DNA from: RGIG1995 sp045587445
GTDB taxonomy: Bacteria > Bacillota > Clostridia > Oscillospirales > CAG-272
DNA: 53,040 nt
Assembly: GCA_045587445.1 (NCBI GenBank)
Contig: JAZNCH010000030.1
Coordinates: 1 to 53,040 of the forward strand
Reading direction: 5' to 3'
The translations under genes and the position numbers were made by a program. Positions 22,934-31,860 of this stretch are shown here, piece after piece. The notes beneath the pieces are model-generated. The model searched no databases, had not been told where the DNA came from, and worked only from the letters and a program-made list of their open reading frames with translations. Each line of letters begins with the position of its first letter. Within the stretch, counting starts at the first letter, position 1.

Positions 22934-24007
22934 TTACACTACTACGTTAGATGCAACGATGTACGGGCAGTAGTTTTTCGGAGCTGCCAACGGACGAGCT
23001 GCAAGACGGAGTTTGCGCATGTCATTCGGTTGGTCAAGAACGAATTTGGGAACACGAGGTGCTGCGTGGGAAGAGAAGTCATCAGAGCCATAATCAATTT
23101 GGGTGATTTGGCCATACATCATATGACCGCAAGCAGGAGCGGTAACCATAGCAGAGGTTTCAGGGAAATATTTTTGTTCGGTGCCGTTGTCGTCAACGTA
23201 AGTGTGGTCAGCGCAAATAACATTCAGCTTGAAGCCACCGAAGTTAATGATGCCCATAAACACAACACCTTCATATTGGCTCAGTTCTTGTTCGATTTGG
23301 CCAGTGATGATGCCGCTATTCTTGTTGAGCAATGCTTGTGCTTTTTCGTCTTCGAGGATTGCATCTGCAACAGCAGAACCTACTACCAAGTCAACAGCTT
23401 TCAAGCCACGCTTGGAGAGCATACGGCACATTGCTTTAACATCTGCGAAGAAGTCGCCACCTTGTGCGTTCCAAGCAGTGGAAACGGTGTAGGTGTGTTC
23501 AGAAGCTTGGTCGAAGAATTTAACATATTTGCTATCGCCAGCGGTGTTAGCGTCAATGTATTCTTGCATAGTACAAGCGTTATTCAACATAGTTTGAACT
23601 GCCATCCATTCTTCACGACGACAGATGCGAGCGTCCATTTCAGCCAAGTCTCTCAATTGGAGTTTAGCTGCACGTTCAGCAGGAGTAGCACCAGGATAAA
23701 GAGCTTCGCCGAAACCACGTTTCTTCAGGTCGTCCAAGGTCAACGGACGGGACGGTGCAATGAATGCAGGTTGATATTCGCTGATGGTGTAGCCTTCTCT
23801 ATCCATCGGAATATCACCAGCACGAGGAGAAACAAAAGCTGCCATTTTACGGTCGCCTTTTTTGTATTCGGTCAATACTTTGTCTGCTGCAAAAATGTCT
23901 TCAGCAGTGGTGGGGAAGTAGCGGTCACGGAAGAAAGAGGGAACAGGAGCGATTTCTTCAGCAATCGCCATCAAAATATAAGTGTCAAAGAAATTGAGAT
24001 TAGCCAT
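22934..24007 (-). CDS. Major capsid protein (lambda gpE family)
   Basis: 357 residues. The gpE family pattern is clear: LFFDTYxL-like start, SFFRDRYFPT, then FVSPRAGDIPMDREGYTISEYQPAFIAPSRPL in parts, AKLQLRDLAEMDARICRREEWMAVQ and KAVDLVVGSAVADAIL. It forms the icosahedral shell and pairs with the gpD-like decoration protein just upstream. Confidence 0.95.
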   Translation of the reverse strand: MANLNFFDTYILMAIAEEIAPVPSFFRDRYFPTTAEDIFAADKVLTEYKKGDRKMAAFVSPRAGDIPMDREGYTISEYQPAFIAPSRPLTLDDLKKRGFGEALYPGATPAERAAKLQLRDLAEMDARICRREEWMAVQTMLNNACTMQEYIDANTAGDSKYVKFFDQASEHTYTVSTAWNAQGGDFFADVKAMCRMLSKRGLKAVDLVVGSAVADAILEDEKAQALLNKNSGIITGQIEQELSQYEGVVFMGIINFGGFKLNVICADHTYVDDNGTEQKYFPETSAMVTAPACGHMMYGQITQIDYGSDDFSSHAAPRVPKFVLDQPNDMRKLRLAARPLAAPKNYCPYIVASNVVV

Positions 24008-24034
24008 AATAATTTTTCCTCCTTGTTACTCTTC

Positions 24035-24430
24035 TTAGTTAGCTGCCTTGAAGAAGATGCCACGAGAACGGAGAGCATCTTTATCAGCATCGGTAATGGT
24101 GTAGTTGTCTGCCACGATTACTTTGTTGGGGTCGAAACAACCGGCAAAATATACGCAGGCATTTACATCAGAAGTGCCAACAACGGTATCGTCGCAAAGA
24201 ATGCAGTCAGCAGTCAGAGTTTCGTTTTCACCAGCAACGGTGCCAAGAACAACAAGTTTGCCAGAGCCACCAGCGCCAGAGCTTCTTGCCAAGATAGTGC
24301 CACGCTTCAAGGTGGTTTCAGACGCAAGCGCCTTAATAACTCCGCCATTAACAACAACAGCAGGGTTAATATCAGTAACCAATTCGTCAAATTGAAATTC
24401 ACCAATTTTTTGGCCGATAGTAGTAGTCAT
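24035..24430 (-). CDS. Head decoration protein (lambda gpD family)
   Basis: 131 residues. It carries INPAVVVNGGVIKALASETTLKRGTILAR in segments, the 'G..L.RG..L' signature of the trimeric capsid decoration protein, and ends DADKDALRSRGIFF. AAGGAGG precedes the ATG. Ordered protease-scaffold-D-E as in lambda. Confidence 0.92.
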   Translation of the reverse strand: MTTTIGQKIGEFQFDELVTDINPAVVVNGGVIKALASETTLKRGTILARSSGAGGSGKLVVLGTVAGENETLTADCILCDDTVVGTSDVNACVYFAGCFDPNKVIVADNYTITDADKDALRSRGIFFKAAN

Positions 24431-24432
24431 GA

Positions 24433-24837
24433 TTATTCTTCCTCCTTAGCATTTTTACCGAGAGCGGTAGCAACAGCTACACGAGCTTCTTGGTATTTTT
24501 CTTCCTGGGTTTTCGGTTCTGCTTTTTCCTCCGGCGCAGGGGTTGCAGTCACTTGCTCTGTACCGCTAACTTGATTGTCTGCAGTAACATTTTTCATGAA
24601 TACGGTGCCTTGTTTTGCAGCTTCTACAGCCGCACGATAAGTGAGCTCTTGTGCGCTACAAGGGTTTTCACCGTATTTAGCGTCTGCTACCAAATCGCTG
24701 GAGAACAGGTTTGCTACCACGTCAATTTCTTGCAAGCGTGCACGTTCAGCTTGCACAGCGGTAGTTGCAGCAGCAGTCTCAATTTGGGTCACCAAATCAG
24801 GATATTCACTGCGCAATTCTTCAATGTTGTTTGCCAT
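24433..24837 (-). CDS. Internal-start scaffold protein (Nu3-like)
   Basis: An in-frame ATG at 24837 inside the protease gene is preceded by a near-perfect AAGGAGG 7 nt upstream, giving a 134-residue product beginning MANNIEELRSEYPDLV. It is helical and charged (IETAAATTAVQAERARLQEI; EEKYQEARVAVATALG), as expected for capsid scaffolds. lambda Nu3 is made the same way from inside gene C. Confidence 0.85.
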   Translation of the reverse strand: MANNIEELRSEYPDLVTQIETAAATTAVQAERARLQEIDVVANLFSSDLVADAKYGENPCSAQELTYRAAVEAAKQGTVFMKNVTADNQVSGTEQVTATPAPEEKAEPKTQEEKYQEARVAVATALGKNAKEEE

Positions 24838-25632
24838 GGGTTTTCCTCCTTGTTTTTCGTTGGTATCTTCTTCCAACGTATTAGTATGTTCAACCGGAGC
24901 TTGTGCTTCGGGTGCAACCGTAGTGATATTGTCCGCAAGCGGTTTGTTGAGATTGATTTTTCTGCCTCGAACAAAAATGGTTTTGCGGTCAGCGCTCGCA
25001 GCAATAGTCAGTGCATCTTCTTCATCAATGATTTCATCAACAAAGCCTTTTTCTTTGGCTTCTTTGCCAGTCATATAGGTTGTATCAGCCATCATATGTT
25101 TAATTACCGTTTCGCCTAATTTGGTCTTGCGTTGGTAAATGCTTGCTTGAGCCTTGTCGATGGCGTCAAATCCGTCAGCGGTATTGCGTAATTCGTCTGC
25201 ATTGTAAGCTCCCCAAATGTAAGACCAACACTTGTGGACCATAATCAAGCTGGACGGATTGGCTTTTACTGTGTCGCAAGCGCACATGATTAAAGAACCA
25301 CCGCTCATAGCCACACCGTCCACGATGCAGGTCAGACTTGCTCCTTTAGCGACAAGTTCACGCAGGCGGTTGTGAATGAGAATGGACACACCAGCATCAC
25401 CGCCACAAGAGTTCATACGGATAGTAATGTCCTTACAATTTTCGATTTGCTTCAAATCGTTAAGGAACTCATCTTGTACGATGTAACAGCCGGGAATAGG
25501 CTCGTCAGTCCACCAATCGCGAGGCTGAGTCTCAACGATGTCGCCATACATAATAATTTCAGCTTTGTTCTTATCAACGGTAGCCATTGAATAGAAGTTA
25601 CGCTGAATGTTTACACAGGGTTTAGATTTCAT
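24433..25632 (-). CDS. Head maturation protease (ClpP/S14-S49 type) with C-terminal scaffold
   Basis: 399 residues. The N-terminal ~220 residues are a ClpP-like serine protease: TIRMNSCGGDAG near 70-80, nucleophile Ser110 in VDGVAMSGGSLI and His133 in SLIMVHKCW; a TYMTGKEAKEKGFVDEI segment completes the family pattern. The last ~134 residues are a scaffold made also as a separate product from an internal start at 24837. This C/Nu3-like arrangement is that of lambda. ATG 25632 has GGGAGGT 6-7 nt upstream and overlaps the portal stop. Confidence 0.93.
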   Translation of the reverse strand: MKSKPCVNIQRNFYSMATVDKNKAEIIMYGDIVETQPRDWWTDEPIPGCYIVQDEFLNDLKQIENCKDITIRMNSCGGDAGVSILIHNRLRELVAKGASLTCIVDGVAMSGGSLIMCACDTVKANPSSLIMVHKCWSYIWGAYNADELRNTADGFDAIDKAQASIYQRKTKLGETVIKHMMADTTYMTGKEAKEKGFVDEIIDEEDALTIAASADRKTIFVRGRKINLNKPLADNITTVAPEAQAPVEHTNTLEEDTNEKQGGKPMANNIEELRSEYPDLVTQIETAAATTAVQAERARLQEIDVVANLFSSDLVADAKYGENPCSAQELTYRAAVEAAKQGTVFMKNVTADNQVSGTEQVTATPAPEEKAEPKTQEEKYQEARVAVATALGKNAKEEE

Positions 25633-27172
25633 CAATATTACCTCCCGTTACGCTTTCTGCTTTTGGAAGCATTTGGTTTTCTCGTGCGAGCTGAATTGCG
25701 TTGGTTTCGTAATCGCCACCACCCATTTCACGAGTGACTTGTTCACGAGTCTTGAAGCCTTCTTCAACCATCATCTTTGCAGCTGTTACTTCTTTGGTTG
25801 GGTCAAGCTGAGCTTGAACAGGACCTATCCATCGAGCTCCACACCAAGCCGCCTTGATTGCTGGGTCATTGAAAAAGCCTGGCGCTTTAATTCGCCCAAT
25901 GGCAACTGCTTCAGCAAGCCACAGCTCGTAAACAGGCTGACAAAAATCATCAATAAACCAAGCACGACGCATCTTGAAAGCTTCCCAAGCCTCAGACAAC
26001 GCAGCTCTTGAAGCAGAATAGCTTTTGTTGAATTCCTTAACGAGAACATCATGGGGCAGGTCCAACGCTGAGCCAATCAATCTACACAAGGTAGATACAA
26101 ATGCATCGAAGCCTGCGGTTGGGATATTCGGATTACCGAAGATTACCTTTTCGCCTTCTCCAAGAACATTGACGGTGCCTGGCCCGAGCTCGTATTCGTT
26201 AGGATTTTTAGAAATATTGTCCGTTTGCGGATTTTCGCTTGGAACACCGGCAATGTTACCGCTACCTACTTCGTTGAGAGGATTTTCAGATGTGCCTGCC
26301 GTTGTTTCAATCCACGCAGTGAAGAAGGATTGTACAAGTGCCGCCATAAGTTCACTTTCGGTATATCTGCGTAATTGAAGTATGTTTTCAATTACAGGAG
26401 CAAGATAGGGAACACCACGATACTGATCGCAACGCTCGGTACTCATAACGTGGAAAATGTTTGGCATTCCTGACAGTTCACCGTATGCCAATACTCTTTG
26501 CCATTCAGAAGATTTAGTTGAGAGCTCGTTTGGATAACTGTTGCAGATATGATAAGCAACGACCTTGCCTTTTTGGTCTACTTCAACGCCATCAAAAATC
26601 TTGTTGCCAGCTTCTGTTTCTCCGCTAGTGTTGGAAACATAGGTGGCAAGTTTGACGCCATTTTGGGTAGGAGTGCTTATTCTATCTGCCTCAATCAAAT
26701 GAAGTCTAAGGGTGTACGGATTGTCCTTGTTGGAATTTTCACGCTTGACGATAGCGAAAACATCACCGTTCATAAGCCAGGACACCAAAGCTAATTGTTG
26801 CAAACTCGCAAAGTTGTTAATGCCAAGAGCATCACAGTTTTGCTTTTTGGAGGACCAAAGCTTAAATTCGGCTTCGGTCTTTTTCTGCCACTCTTTGGCG
26901 GCTTCGGCTGAAATGCCGAGGATGTCGCTGTTAACCACGCTTTTTAAACTCAAACCAACGCCGATTACTTTCGTGCGGTTTGTGTTGATGGCGCTTGTTG
27001 CGATAGGTGAAGACATATACAACATTCGTGAACGCTGGCGAAGCGTTAGGTTATTTTCGTTGATGTCTTCAGCCGGAGAACCACTGTTCGGAACGAAACT
27101 TCGCAAGGAACGCTTTGTTCTGCTTGCGCCAGCTTCGCTATATCCCCTTGCATAAAATCTTTTGTTTCTCAT
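25622..27172 (-). CDS. Portal protein (lambda gpB family)
   Basis: 516 residues of the lambda-type portal family: RSRMLYMSSPIATSAINTNRTKVIG in parts near residue 45, VSWLMNGDVFAIV, STERCDQYRGVPYLAPVIENI and LPHDVLVKEFNKSYSASRAAL. The dodecameric portal is the DNA channel and terminase dock. ATG 27172 has AGGTGA 7 nt upstream; an in-frame start at 27190 is less likely. Confidence 0.95.
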   Translation of the reverse strand: MRNKRFYARGYSEAGASRTKRSLRSFVPNSGSPAEDINENNLTLRQRSRMLYMSSPIATSAINTNRTKVIGVGLSLKSVVNSDILGISAEAAKEWQKKTEAEFKLWSSKKQNCDALGINNFASLQQLALVSWLMNGDVFAIVKRENSNKDNPYTLRLHLIEADRISTPTQNGVKLATYVSNTSGETEAGNKIFDGVEVDQKGKVVAYHICNSYPNELSTKSSEWQRVLAYGELSGMPNIFHVMSTERCDQYRGVPYLAPVIENILQLRRYTESELMAALVQSFFTAWIETTAGTSENPLNEVGSGNIAGVPSENPQTDNISKNPNEYELGPGTVNVLGEGEKVIFGNPNIPTAGFDAFVSTLCRLIGSALDLPHDVLVKEFNKSYSASRAALSEAWEAFKMRRAWFIDDFCQPVYELWLAEAVAIGRIKAPGFFNDPAIKAAWCGARWIGPVQAQLDPTKEVTAAKMMVEEGFKTREQVTREMGGGDYETNAIQLARENQMLPKAESVTGGNIDEI

Positions 27173-27183
27173 TTTTACATCAC

Positions 27184-27441
27184 CTACCAATCACGAGGGA
27201 TAACGCCCAGTGATTTACGAGGGCTTTTCTTTTGGAGTAAGGCGGTCAGTTGGTCAACTTTGCGCTCTGCAGCTTCAATTTCGTCTTTGATTTCCGGCAA
27301 ATCAAACCGAGTAAGCTCCCTGTTGTTGATGCGATAAGACTTTACGCCGCCGTCAACTAATTGCAGGTAGGCTTCTCGAAGAGCAGTGAGAGATTTTTGC
27401 CAAAATTCCAGCCTTGCTTTAAGTTCGGTTGTTGAATTCAT
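27184..27441 (-). CDS. Head completion protein, gpW-like
   Basis: 85 residues. The pattern 'ALREAYLQL..GG.KSYRINNRELTRFDL.EI..EI' matches the lambda gpW/DUF6148 group, small proteins that plug the portal before tail joining. It lies between large terminase and portal exactly as W does in lambda (A-W-B). ATG 27441 lies just after the terminase stop. Confidence 0.85.
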   Translation of the reverse strand: MNSTTELKARLEFWQKSLTALREAYLQLVDGGVKSYRINNRELTRFDLPEIKDEIEAAERKVDQLTALLQKKSPRKSLGVIPRDW

Positions 27442-27443
27442 TT

Positions 27444-29372
27444 TCACCAATCCTCATAAAATTGATTTTTTCTCTGCTTTTTAGGCAGAGCTTTTTTAGG
27501 TTGCTGTTGCAACGGCACATCTGCAACAACGATACCTCTTGCTTGTTTCAACTTTCGGTCTATTATGTCTAAGTTCGCAGCTAAAGCCCTGAAGCTTGCC
27601 ATTGCGTAGTTGCGACAATCAAGCGGTTCATTGCGCTCGTGTCCAGGGATTTTCTCCCATACCCATGGATTTTTGTGGTTGGACTTGTAAACAAGACGTT
27701 CCGACAATAATCCAGTAAAGTATGTGTTTCCGTAATCATCTCGCTTCGGAAAGTGGCAGTATTTAGGGCCAGGCGTTTGAACACGCAAGTTATCCATAAT
27801 GATTTGCTTGCCTGCGTCAACACCAAGCTGATACTGCCAGCAGTCTCCTATGCTTCTACCGTTGACGAAAATCTTTTGTTTCTTAGGTGGTGCGGTATAT
27901 GGAATATCAAGACCGCCACGCCCCTTGATGGCAAAGACTTTCTTGCCAATTCGGTTTCTGCATTGCTCTCTTACGGTTTGAGTGAAGTGTCCACCTTCGT
28001 CACAGAAAGAAATTGATACTCGCAGACCAAGTTCGTCAGAAAAATGAAAGACTCGGTCAAATACTTGCTCGTCCAGCTTTCGCCACACTGCCGGATCGTC
28101 AGGTCGTCCCATAACAATACCTTTTTCGATACCCCAAGTTTCTCCAAAATGTCCATGACCGACAACCTCGTACTCCATACGGTCATCTTGAGTATCGATG
28201 CCAGCTGTTAGGACGAGGACACCATCAGGCAATTCTGCCGGATAATGTTCACGCCTGCCCATCAGACTGTCTTCGTCTTGCAGGTCGCCTCTATCTTCCC
28301 AAAGCTCACCAAAAGAAGTGTTATAAACAACCTGTAACTTCTTGGTATTTCCCAATGCATACAAATATTTGAGTATGATGCCTTTCCAAGTGGCCCATTG
28401 ACTTACAAAAGCATTGAGCCAAAAAGAACGTGTGCCATGCTCAAGGGCAACAGGATTGTCAGCTTCCCATTTAGCTGGTTGCCTCTTCATTTCGCTTTCG
28501 GTAGAGATATAGCCACAGCTCGGACAATGGTATGTGATGTTTCGTACCTTATAGGATTTTTTGGCAGCGACTATAATCTCTTCGTGGTCAAAGCGAATGT
28601 CGCTGAATTTGATTTCGTGGAAATTTCCACAGTTTGGGCAACGGCTTTTCCAACGCTCCTGCGTTCCTTCATAGTAAGAAGCTTCAATAGCACTAGCACC
28701 TTTAATTGTTGGCGTTGAAACCTCAATAGCTTTTGCATTGTAAAAGGTGGTTTGACGAGCCATAGCAAGTTCCCAAGGGTCGCCCTCATTACCAGCAGAT
28801 AATGCCCAACGGTCACGTTCGTCACCAAACACATATCGGATAGGCTTGGAGGCTAATGCGTGTGCTTCGGTTGAACCACACATTGTGAGTATGCCGCCTG
28901 GATATGTCTTTTGCAGGATAGTGTTACCGCTATCTCGACTTTTTGGAGAAGCTACTTTTTTCCGTAAGGTAGGGCTATCTCTTATCATTGGAGCAATACG
29001 AAGTTTTGAGTATTCTTTAGCATCGATTGTGGTCGGGTGGATAAATAGAATTGAGCCGGGGTCTTGGTCGATGATGTAACCTATACCGTTATTTATGAAT
29101 TCAGATTTACCGACTTGTGAAGCGGCTACAAGTACAATTTTGTGTACTCTTGGGTCAGTAAACGAATTCATTGGCTCTACAAGATATGGAGTACGAGAAT
29201 TTCGCCATGGGCCAGGTTCAGCGCTACTTTCCGAAGATAACCTGCGATACTTTTCTGCCCATTCAGAAACCGTTAGGTTATCCGGAGGCTTCAAGCCTAT
29301 AAGTACACGCTCAATGGTTTTGTTGAGATTGGCAAGCTGAGTTTTGGAAGGAGCGTTATTCTTTTTCGTCAT
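27444..29372 (-). CDS. Large terminase subunit (lambda gpA family)
   Basis: 642 residues. The ATPase domain has a Walker-A-like VAASQVGKSEF (~82-92) and Walker B YVFGDERDRW with Asp184/Glu185. A zinc cluster (CPNCGNFHEI ... YHCPSCG) lies near 245-290. The nuclease domain follows (VLTAGIDTQDDRMEYEV near 390, then EGGHFT). The gpA type cuts at cos sites, so the phage is predicted to have cohesive ends. A C-terminal basic tail (KKALPKKQRKNQ) ends the protein. Confidence 0.96.
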   Translation of the reverse strand: MTKKNNAPSKTQLANLNKTIERVLIGLKPPDNLTVSEWAEKYRRLSSESSAEPGPWRNSRTPYLVEPMNSFTDPRVHKIVLVAASQVGKSEFINNGIGYIIDQDPGSILFIHPTTIDAKEYSKLRIAPMIRDSPTLRKKVASPKSRDSGNTILQKTYPGGILTMCGSTEAHALASKPIRYVFGDERDRWALSAGNEGDPWELAMARQTTFYNAKAIEVSTPTIKGASAIEASYYEGTQERWKSRCPNCGNFHEIKFSDIRFDHEEIIVAAKKSYKVRNITYHCPSCGYISTESEMKRQPAKWEADNPVALEHGTRSFWLNAFVSQWATWKGIILKYLYALGNTKKLQVVYNTSFGELWEDRGDLQDEDSLMGRREHYPAELPDGVLVLTAGIDTQDDRMEYEVVGHGHFGETWGIEKGIVMGRPDDPAVWRKLDEQVFDRVFHFSDELGLRVSISFCDEGGHFTQTVREQCRNRIGKKVFAIKGRGGLDIPYTAPPKKQKIFVNGRSIGDCWQYQLGVDAGKQIIMDNLRVQTPGPKYCHFPKRDDYGNTYFTGLLSERLVYKSNHKNPWVWEKIPGHERNEPLDCRNYAMASFRALAANLDIIDRKLKQARGIVVADVPLQQQPKKALPKKQRKNQFYEDW

Positions 29373-29910
29373 TATTCATACTGCTTTCCCAATTTTGACG
29401 TTCTCGCACACGTTCTGCGTATTCTGCAGGGTCATACTTGTAATGGCTCATTTCCTCCATTATTTTGTAGACTTCGTTCTTTATGATTTCTGCAACTTTG
29501 GCGGGATTGTCGACTTCTGCAACATCAACCGCAAGTCTGCCGGGTAGAGCGCTTAAACGGTCTCTCATAAACAAAATCAAATCTCCTGTAATTGCTTCAA
29601 CATCTTCAGAACGATGCATTTTCCCTTGTAGCTCTTTGGCCTCGAGTACCGCCTTAATCGCTTTTGCTTTTTTTAGTGATACCTCGGCTTCTGCTCTGTC
29701 CTCATCTGTTTTTGTAGGCTTTGATTTTTGGTTTACGCCAGCAACAAAGGCTTGAACAGATTTGCAAAGCAAGAAACAGCCAGTAGAAATTTTTTCCAAC
29801 ACGCCATCTTCGACAAGTTGCCGAACTCGTCTGCCAGTTATACCCAAAACACAGGCTAATTCACTCGTATTAACTTCTGTTTCAAGCGTAATCTTGTCTT
29901 GCTTTACCAT
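29356..29910 (-). CDS. Small terminase subunit (Nu1-like)
   Basis: 184 residues with an N-terminal winged HTH (VNTSELACVLGITGRRVRQLVEDGVL) followed by a long helix rich in KxxAE (AEVSLKKAKAIKAVLEAKELQG), as in lambda Nu1, which binds cosB. Overlaps the large subunit gene by 17 bp. The DNA just upstream (29911-30178) is the likely cos region. Confidence 0.88.
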   Translation of the reverse strand: MVKQDKITLETEVNTSELACVLGITGRRVRQLVEDGVLEKISTGCFLLCKSVQAFVAGVNQKSKPTKTDEDRAEAEVSLKKAKAIKAVLEAKELQGKMHRSEDVEAITGDLILFMRDRLSALPGRLAVDVAEVDNPAKVAEIIKNEVYKIMEEMSHYKYDPAEYAERVRERQNWESSMNNDEKE

Positions 29911-30178
29911 AAATTATTACTCCTTTTTATATTAAAAAACTGTGAAAGGTGGGAACGGAAATGACCCGATTTTAACTTTACTAACTGAACGACTTTCGGG
30001 GTCGTGCGAGCCTCACGTTAAGGGGGTGGGGGTTTTACAGTACCTACGCCACAAAAACACGCTCACAGGGAAAGCCTGTCGCCCCGTACAGCTTGTTCTA
30101 AGGATTGCGCAATAGAAAACCCGTCCCCGAAAGTCACCGCCTTAGAAACGATTTCTTTCGAGCAACGGGTTTTGTCAT
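29911..30178. other. 268-bp non-coding region, candidate cos
   Basis: There is no ORF. It contains a G-rich block (TTAAGGGGGTGGGGGTTTT near 30018-30036), short inverted repeats (CCGATTTT, GACGACTTTCGGGGTC-like) and a long stem AAAACCCGT/ACGGGTTTT (about 30117-30174) that may end transcription of the upstream genes. It directly precedes a lambda-type terminase gene pair, where cosB/cosN are expected. The nick site cannot be fixed from this sequence. Confidence 0.45.
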
Positions 30179-30700
30179 TTATACATAAGTTAGGATTTCA
30201 GCCTTGCTATATGTTTCGCCTTTGGCCATCATTGCAATAAATTCTTCTTTTGAAAAATCGCTTAGTCTGAAAATTTCTTCCGGTCTCATTCCGAGTTGCT
30301 TTGAAATTTCAGATGTAGACTTTCCACTATCAATAAGTTTTTTGACGATGGCTTTCATCGGTTCCAGCAAGTGAGTGCCTCTTGCTCTATTGTGGGTGAT
30401 GGTTCCATACATATCTTCGGCTTCGTCGCCATGGGCGACAACTACCACAGGAACTTTACCACCGAGCTTGGTTTTTAACGGCTCACGCCCAGCTACCGTC
30501 CAACGATGAAAACCGTCGATGATTGTGTAATCAGGTCTTACAACGATAGGCAGTGTCCAACCGTTGGTTTCAATAGACTGCACCAAGAGTTTAAGGTTTT
30601 CTTCGCTGACCTTGTTGGGATTGTAGGAGTTGGCTTTGAGTTTATCGTGGTCTACCCATTGCAAAGAGGAAAGCGGTCCAAACAAATCAATGTTGCTCAT
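30179..30700 (-). CDS. IbrB-like ParB/sulfiredoxin-fold protein
   Basis: 173 residues with a ParB-nuclease fold: ANSYNPNKVSEENLKLLVQSI, then PIVVRPDYTIIDGFHRW (the 'DGxHR' signature near residue 62). A short C-terminal HTH (STSEISKQLGMRPEEIFRL) follows. It overlaps the PAPS-reductase-like gene by 4 bp; the pair resembles IbrA/IbrB, known in E. coli as activators of eib prophage genes, with unknown chemistry. Its last-gene position before terminase suggests co-expression with packaging. Confidence 0.85.
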   Translation of the reverse strand: MSNIDLFGPLSSLQWVDHDKLKANSYNPNKVSEENLKLLVQSIETNGWTLPIVVRPDYTIIDGFHRWTVAGREPLKTKLGGKVPVVVVAHGDEAEDMYGTITHNRARGTHLLEPMKAIVKKLIDSGKSTSEISKQLGMRPEEIFRLSDFSKEEFIAMMAKGETYSKAEILTYV

Positions 30701-31860
30701 TTATTCTCACCACCTTCCGTGTGGCGGAACTTCTTAGCGTAAGTTGCATAATTTGTATAGACATCTTGATATACCGCACGAAGCGAACGTAGCTTAGGGT
30801 CACCTGCAACAAGAGCGTCATACATTTTACGGTAATCTCGTTGTCGAGCCATTCCGTCCAATTTTTGATAAGCACGTTTGTATTGTGCTGCAACGTATTG
30901 AGTAGTTGGATTGGTAAAGTGTTTAGCATAGTCTACAAAAAGCATTCTGCGTAACAATTCTTTATAATCTTTTTTCTCATACTCTTCGTTCTTACGTCTA
31001 ACTTTTGAGCTGCGCTTATACCACTCGCTATCCCAGTAAAGCATTACAAGGTAAGCGTTCGGTTCTCTGCGTTCGATGCGACTCCACAAATCAGGGTTTG
31101 TTTCTGCAACGTGTTTCAAGCCACGCAAGCTATCAGCACCGAAGAAATTAGATATGCGGAGTGATCGTCTGCTTTCGCCAGCTTGGTACATCCAAATATA
31201 AGCTTCTGGAATATCCAGTTTGTTATCTCGAATATAAAGCCAAACATCTTTGTCTTTCCAATCATAAATTGGGTAGATGGTGTTTGAGCCGGTAATACCT
31301 TTTTTGCCGAGATTAAGACGGCTCATATATTGCAGGCGTTGTACTGATTCTGCAGCTCTAACGCCAGTCAACATAATTCCGTCTTTAGTTGTTCTAAGCA
31401 GGAAGCTTTGATAATTTTCTTTGCCAATGCCCAAGAGGTAAGGGCTGTTCATAATGGCGAACGGTGGCGGCTTGCGTACCCAAATATTTTCTTTGCCTGG
31501 CTCCCAAGTAATCCACGTTTCGCTATTCTGCAGATGGTTAAAACAGGAAACTTGTTTTAAGGGCAGACAATACCAAAGAAAATCTTTGCAACCAGCAAGC
31601 AGAAATTTCTTTCGCCAGTCAAGCATGGAATCAATGCAACAATCGTAAATGGCTTCTTCGTCAACAAAGATTAAAGTCAACTGCTTAGGATTTATTTCGC
31701 CTTTCCGGATAAGTTGGTAAACAATGTTGGCCATGCAGATTGAGTCTTTGCCACCCGATAAGCTCATATACACTGGCAAGCCGTTAGAAAATACATTTTT
31801 AATTCGCAGTATTGCAGCTTCGACTACCGTCATACTGCTTTGCTTACGAATTACAGCCAT
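30697..31860 (-). CDS. IbrA-like PAPS-reductase-family (ATP-pyrophosphatase) protein
   Basis: 387 residues. The PP-motif SLSGGKDS (33-40) marks the adenine nucleotide alpha-hydrolase family of PAPS reductases, DndC and TilS. Other features: LIFVDEEAIYD, TGVRAAESVQR near 180, IYPIYDWKDKDVWLYI and a basic C-terminal region like DUF3440 of IbrA. A canonical reductase C-terminal cysteine motif is not visible, so it may activate a substrate with ATP rather than reduce PAPS. It is flanked on both sides by ParB-fold genes with overlapping ends. Confidence 0.88.
   Translation of the reverse strand: MAVIRKQSSMTVVEAAILRIKNVFSNGLPVYMSLSGGKDSICMANIVYQLIRKGEINPKQLTLIFVDEEAIYDCCIDSMLDWRKKFLLAGCKDFLWYCLPLKQVSCFNHLQNSETWITWEPGKENIWVRKPPPFAIMNSPYLLGIGKENYQSFLLRTTKDGIMLTGVRAAESVQRLQYMSRLNLGKKGITGSNTIYPIYDWKDKDVWLYIRDNKLDIPEAYIWMYQAGESRRSLRISNFFGADSLRGLKHVAETNPDLWSRIERREPNAYLVMLYWDSEWYKRSSKVRRKNEEYEKKDYKELLRRMLFVDYAKHFTNPTTQYVAAQYKRAYQKLDGMARQRDYRKMYDALVAGDPKLRSLRAVYQDVYTNYATYAKKFRHTEGGENK

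Noticed and set aside
22931..24574. 547-codon open frame on the plus strand opposite the capsid and decoration genes
   Set aside because: It mirrors two clear structural genes, has no ribosome site or promoter, and its Cys/Ser/Phe-rich composition is typical of the complement of a real gene.
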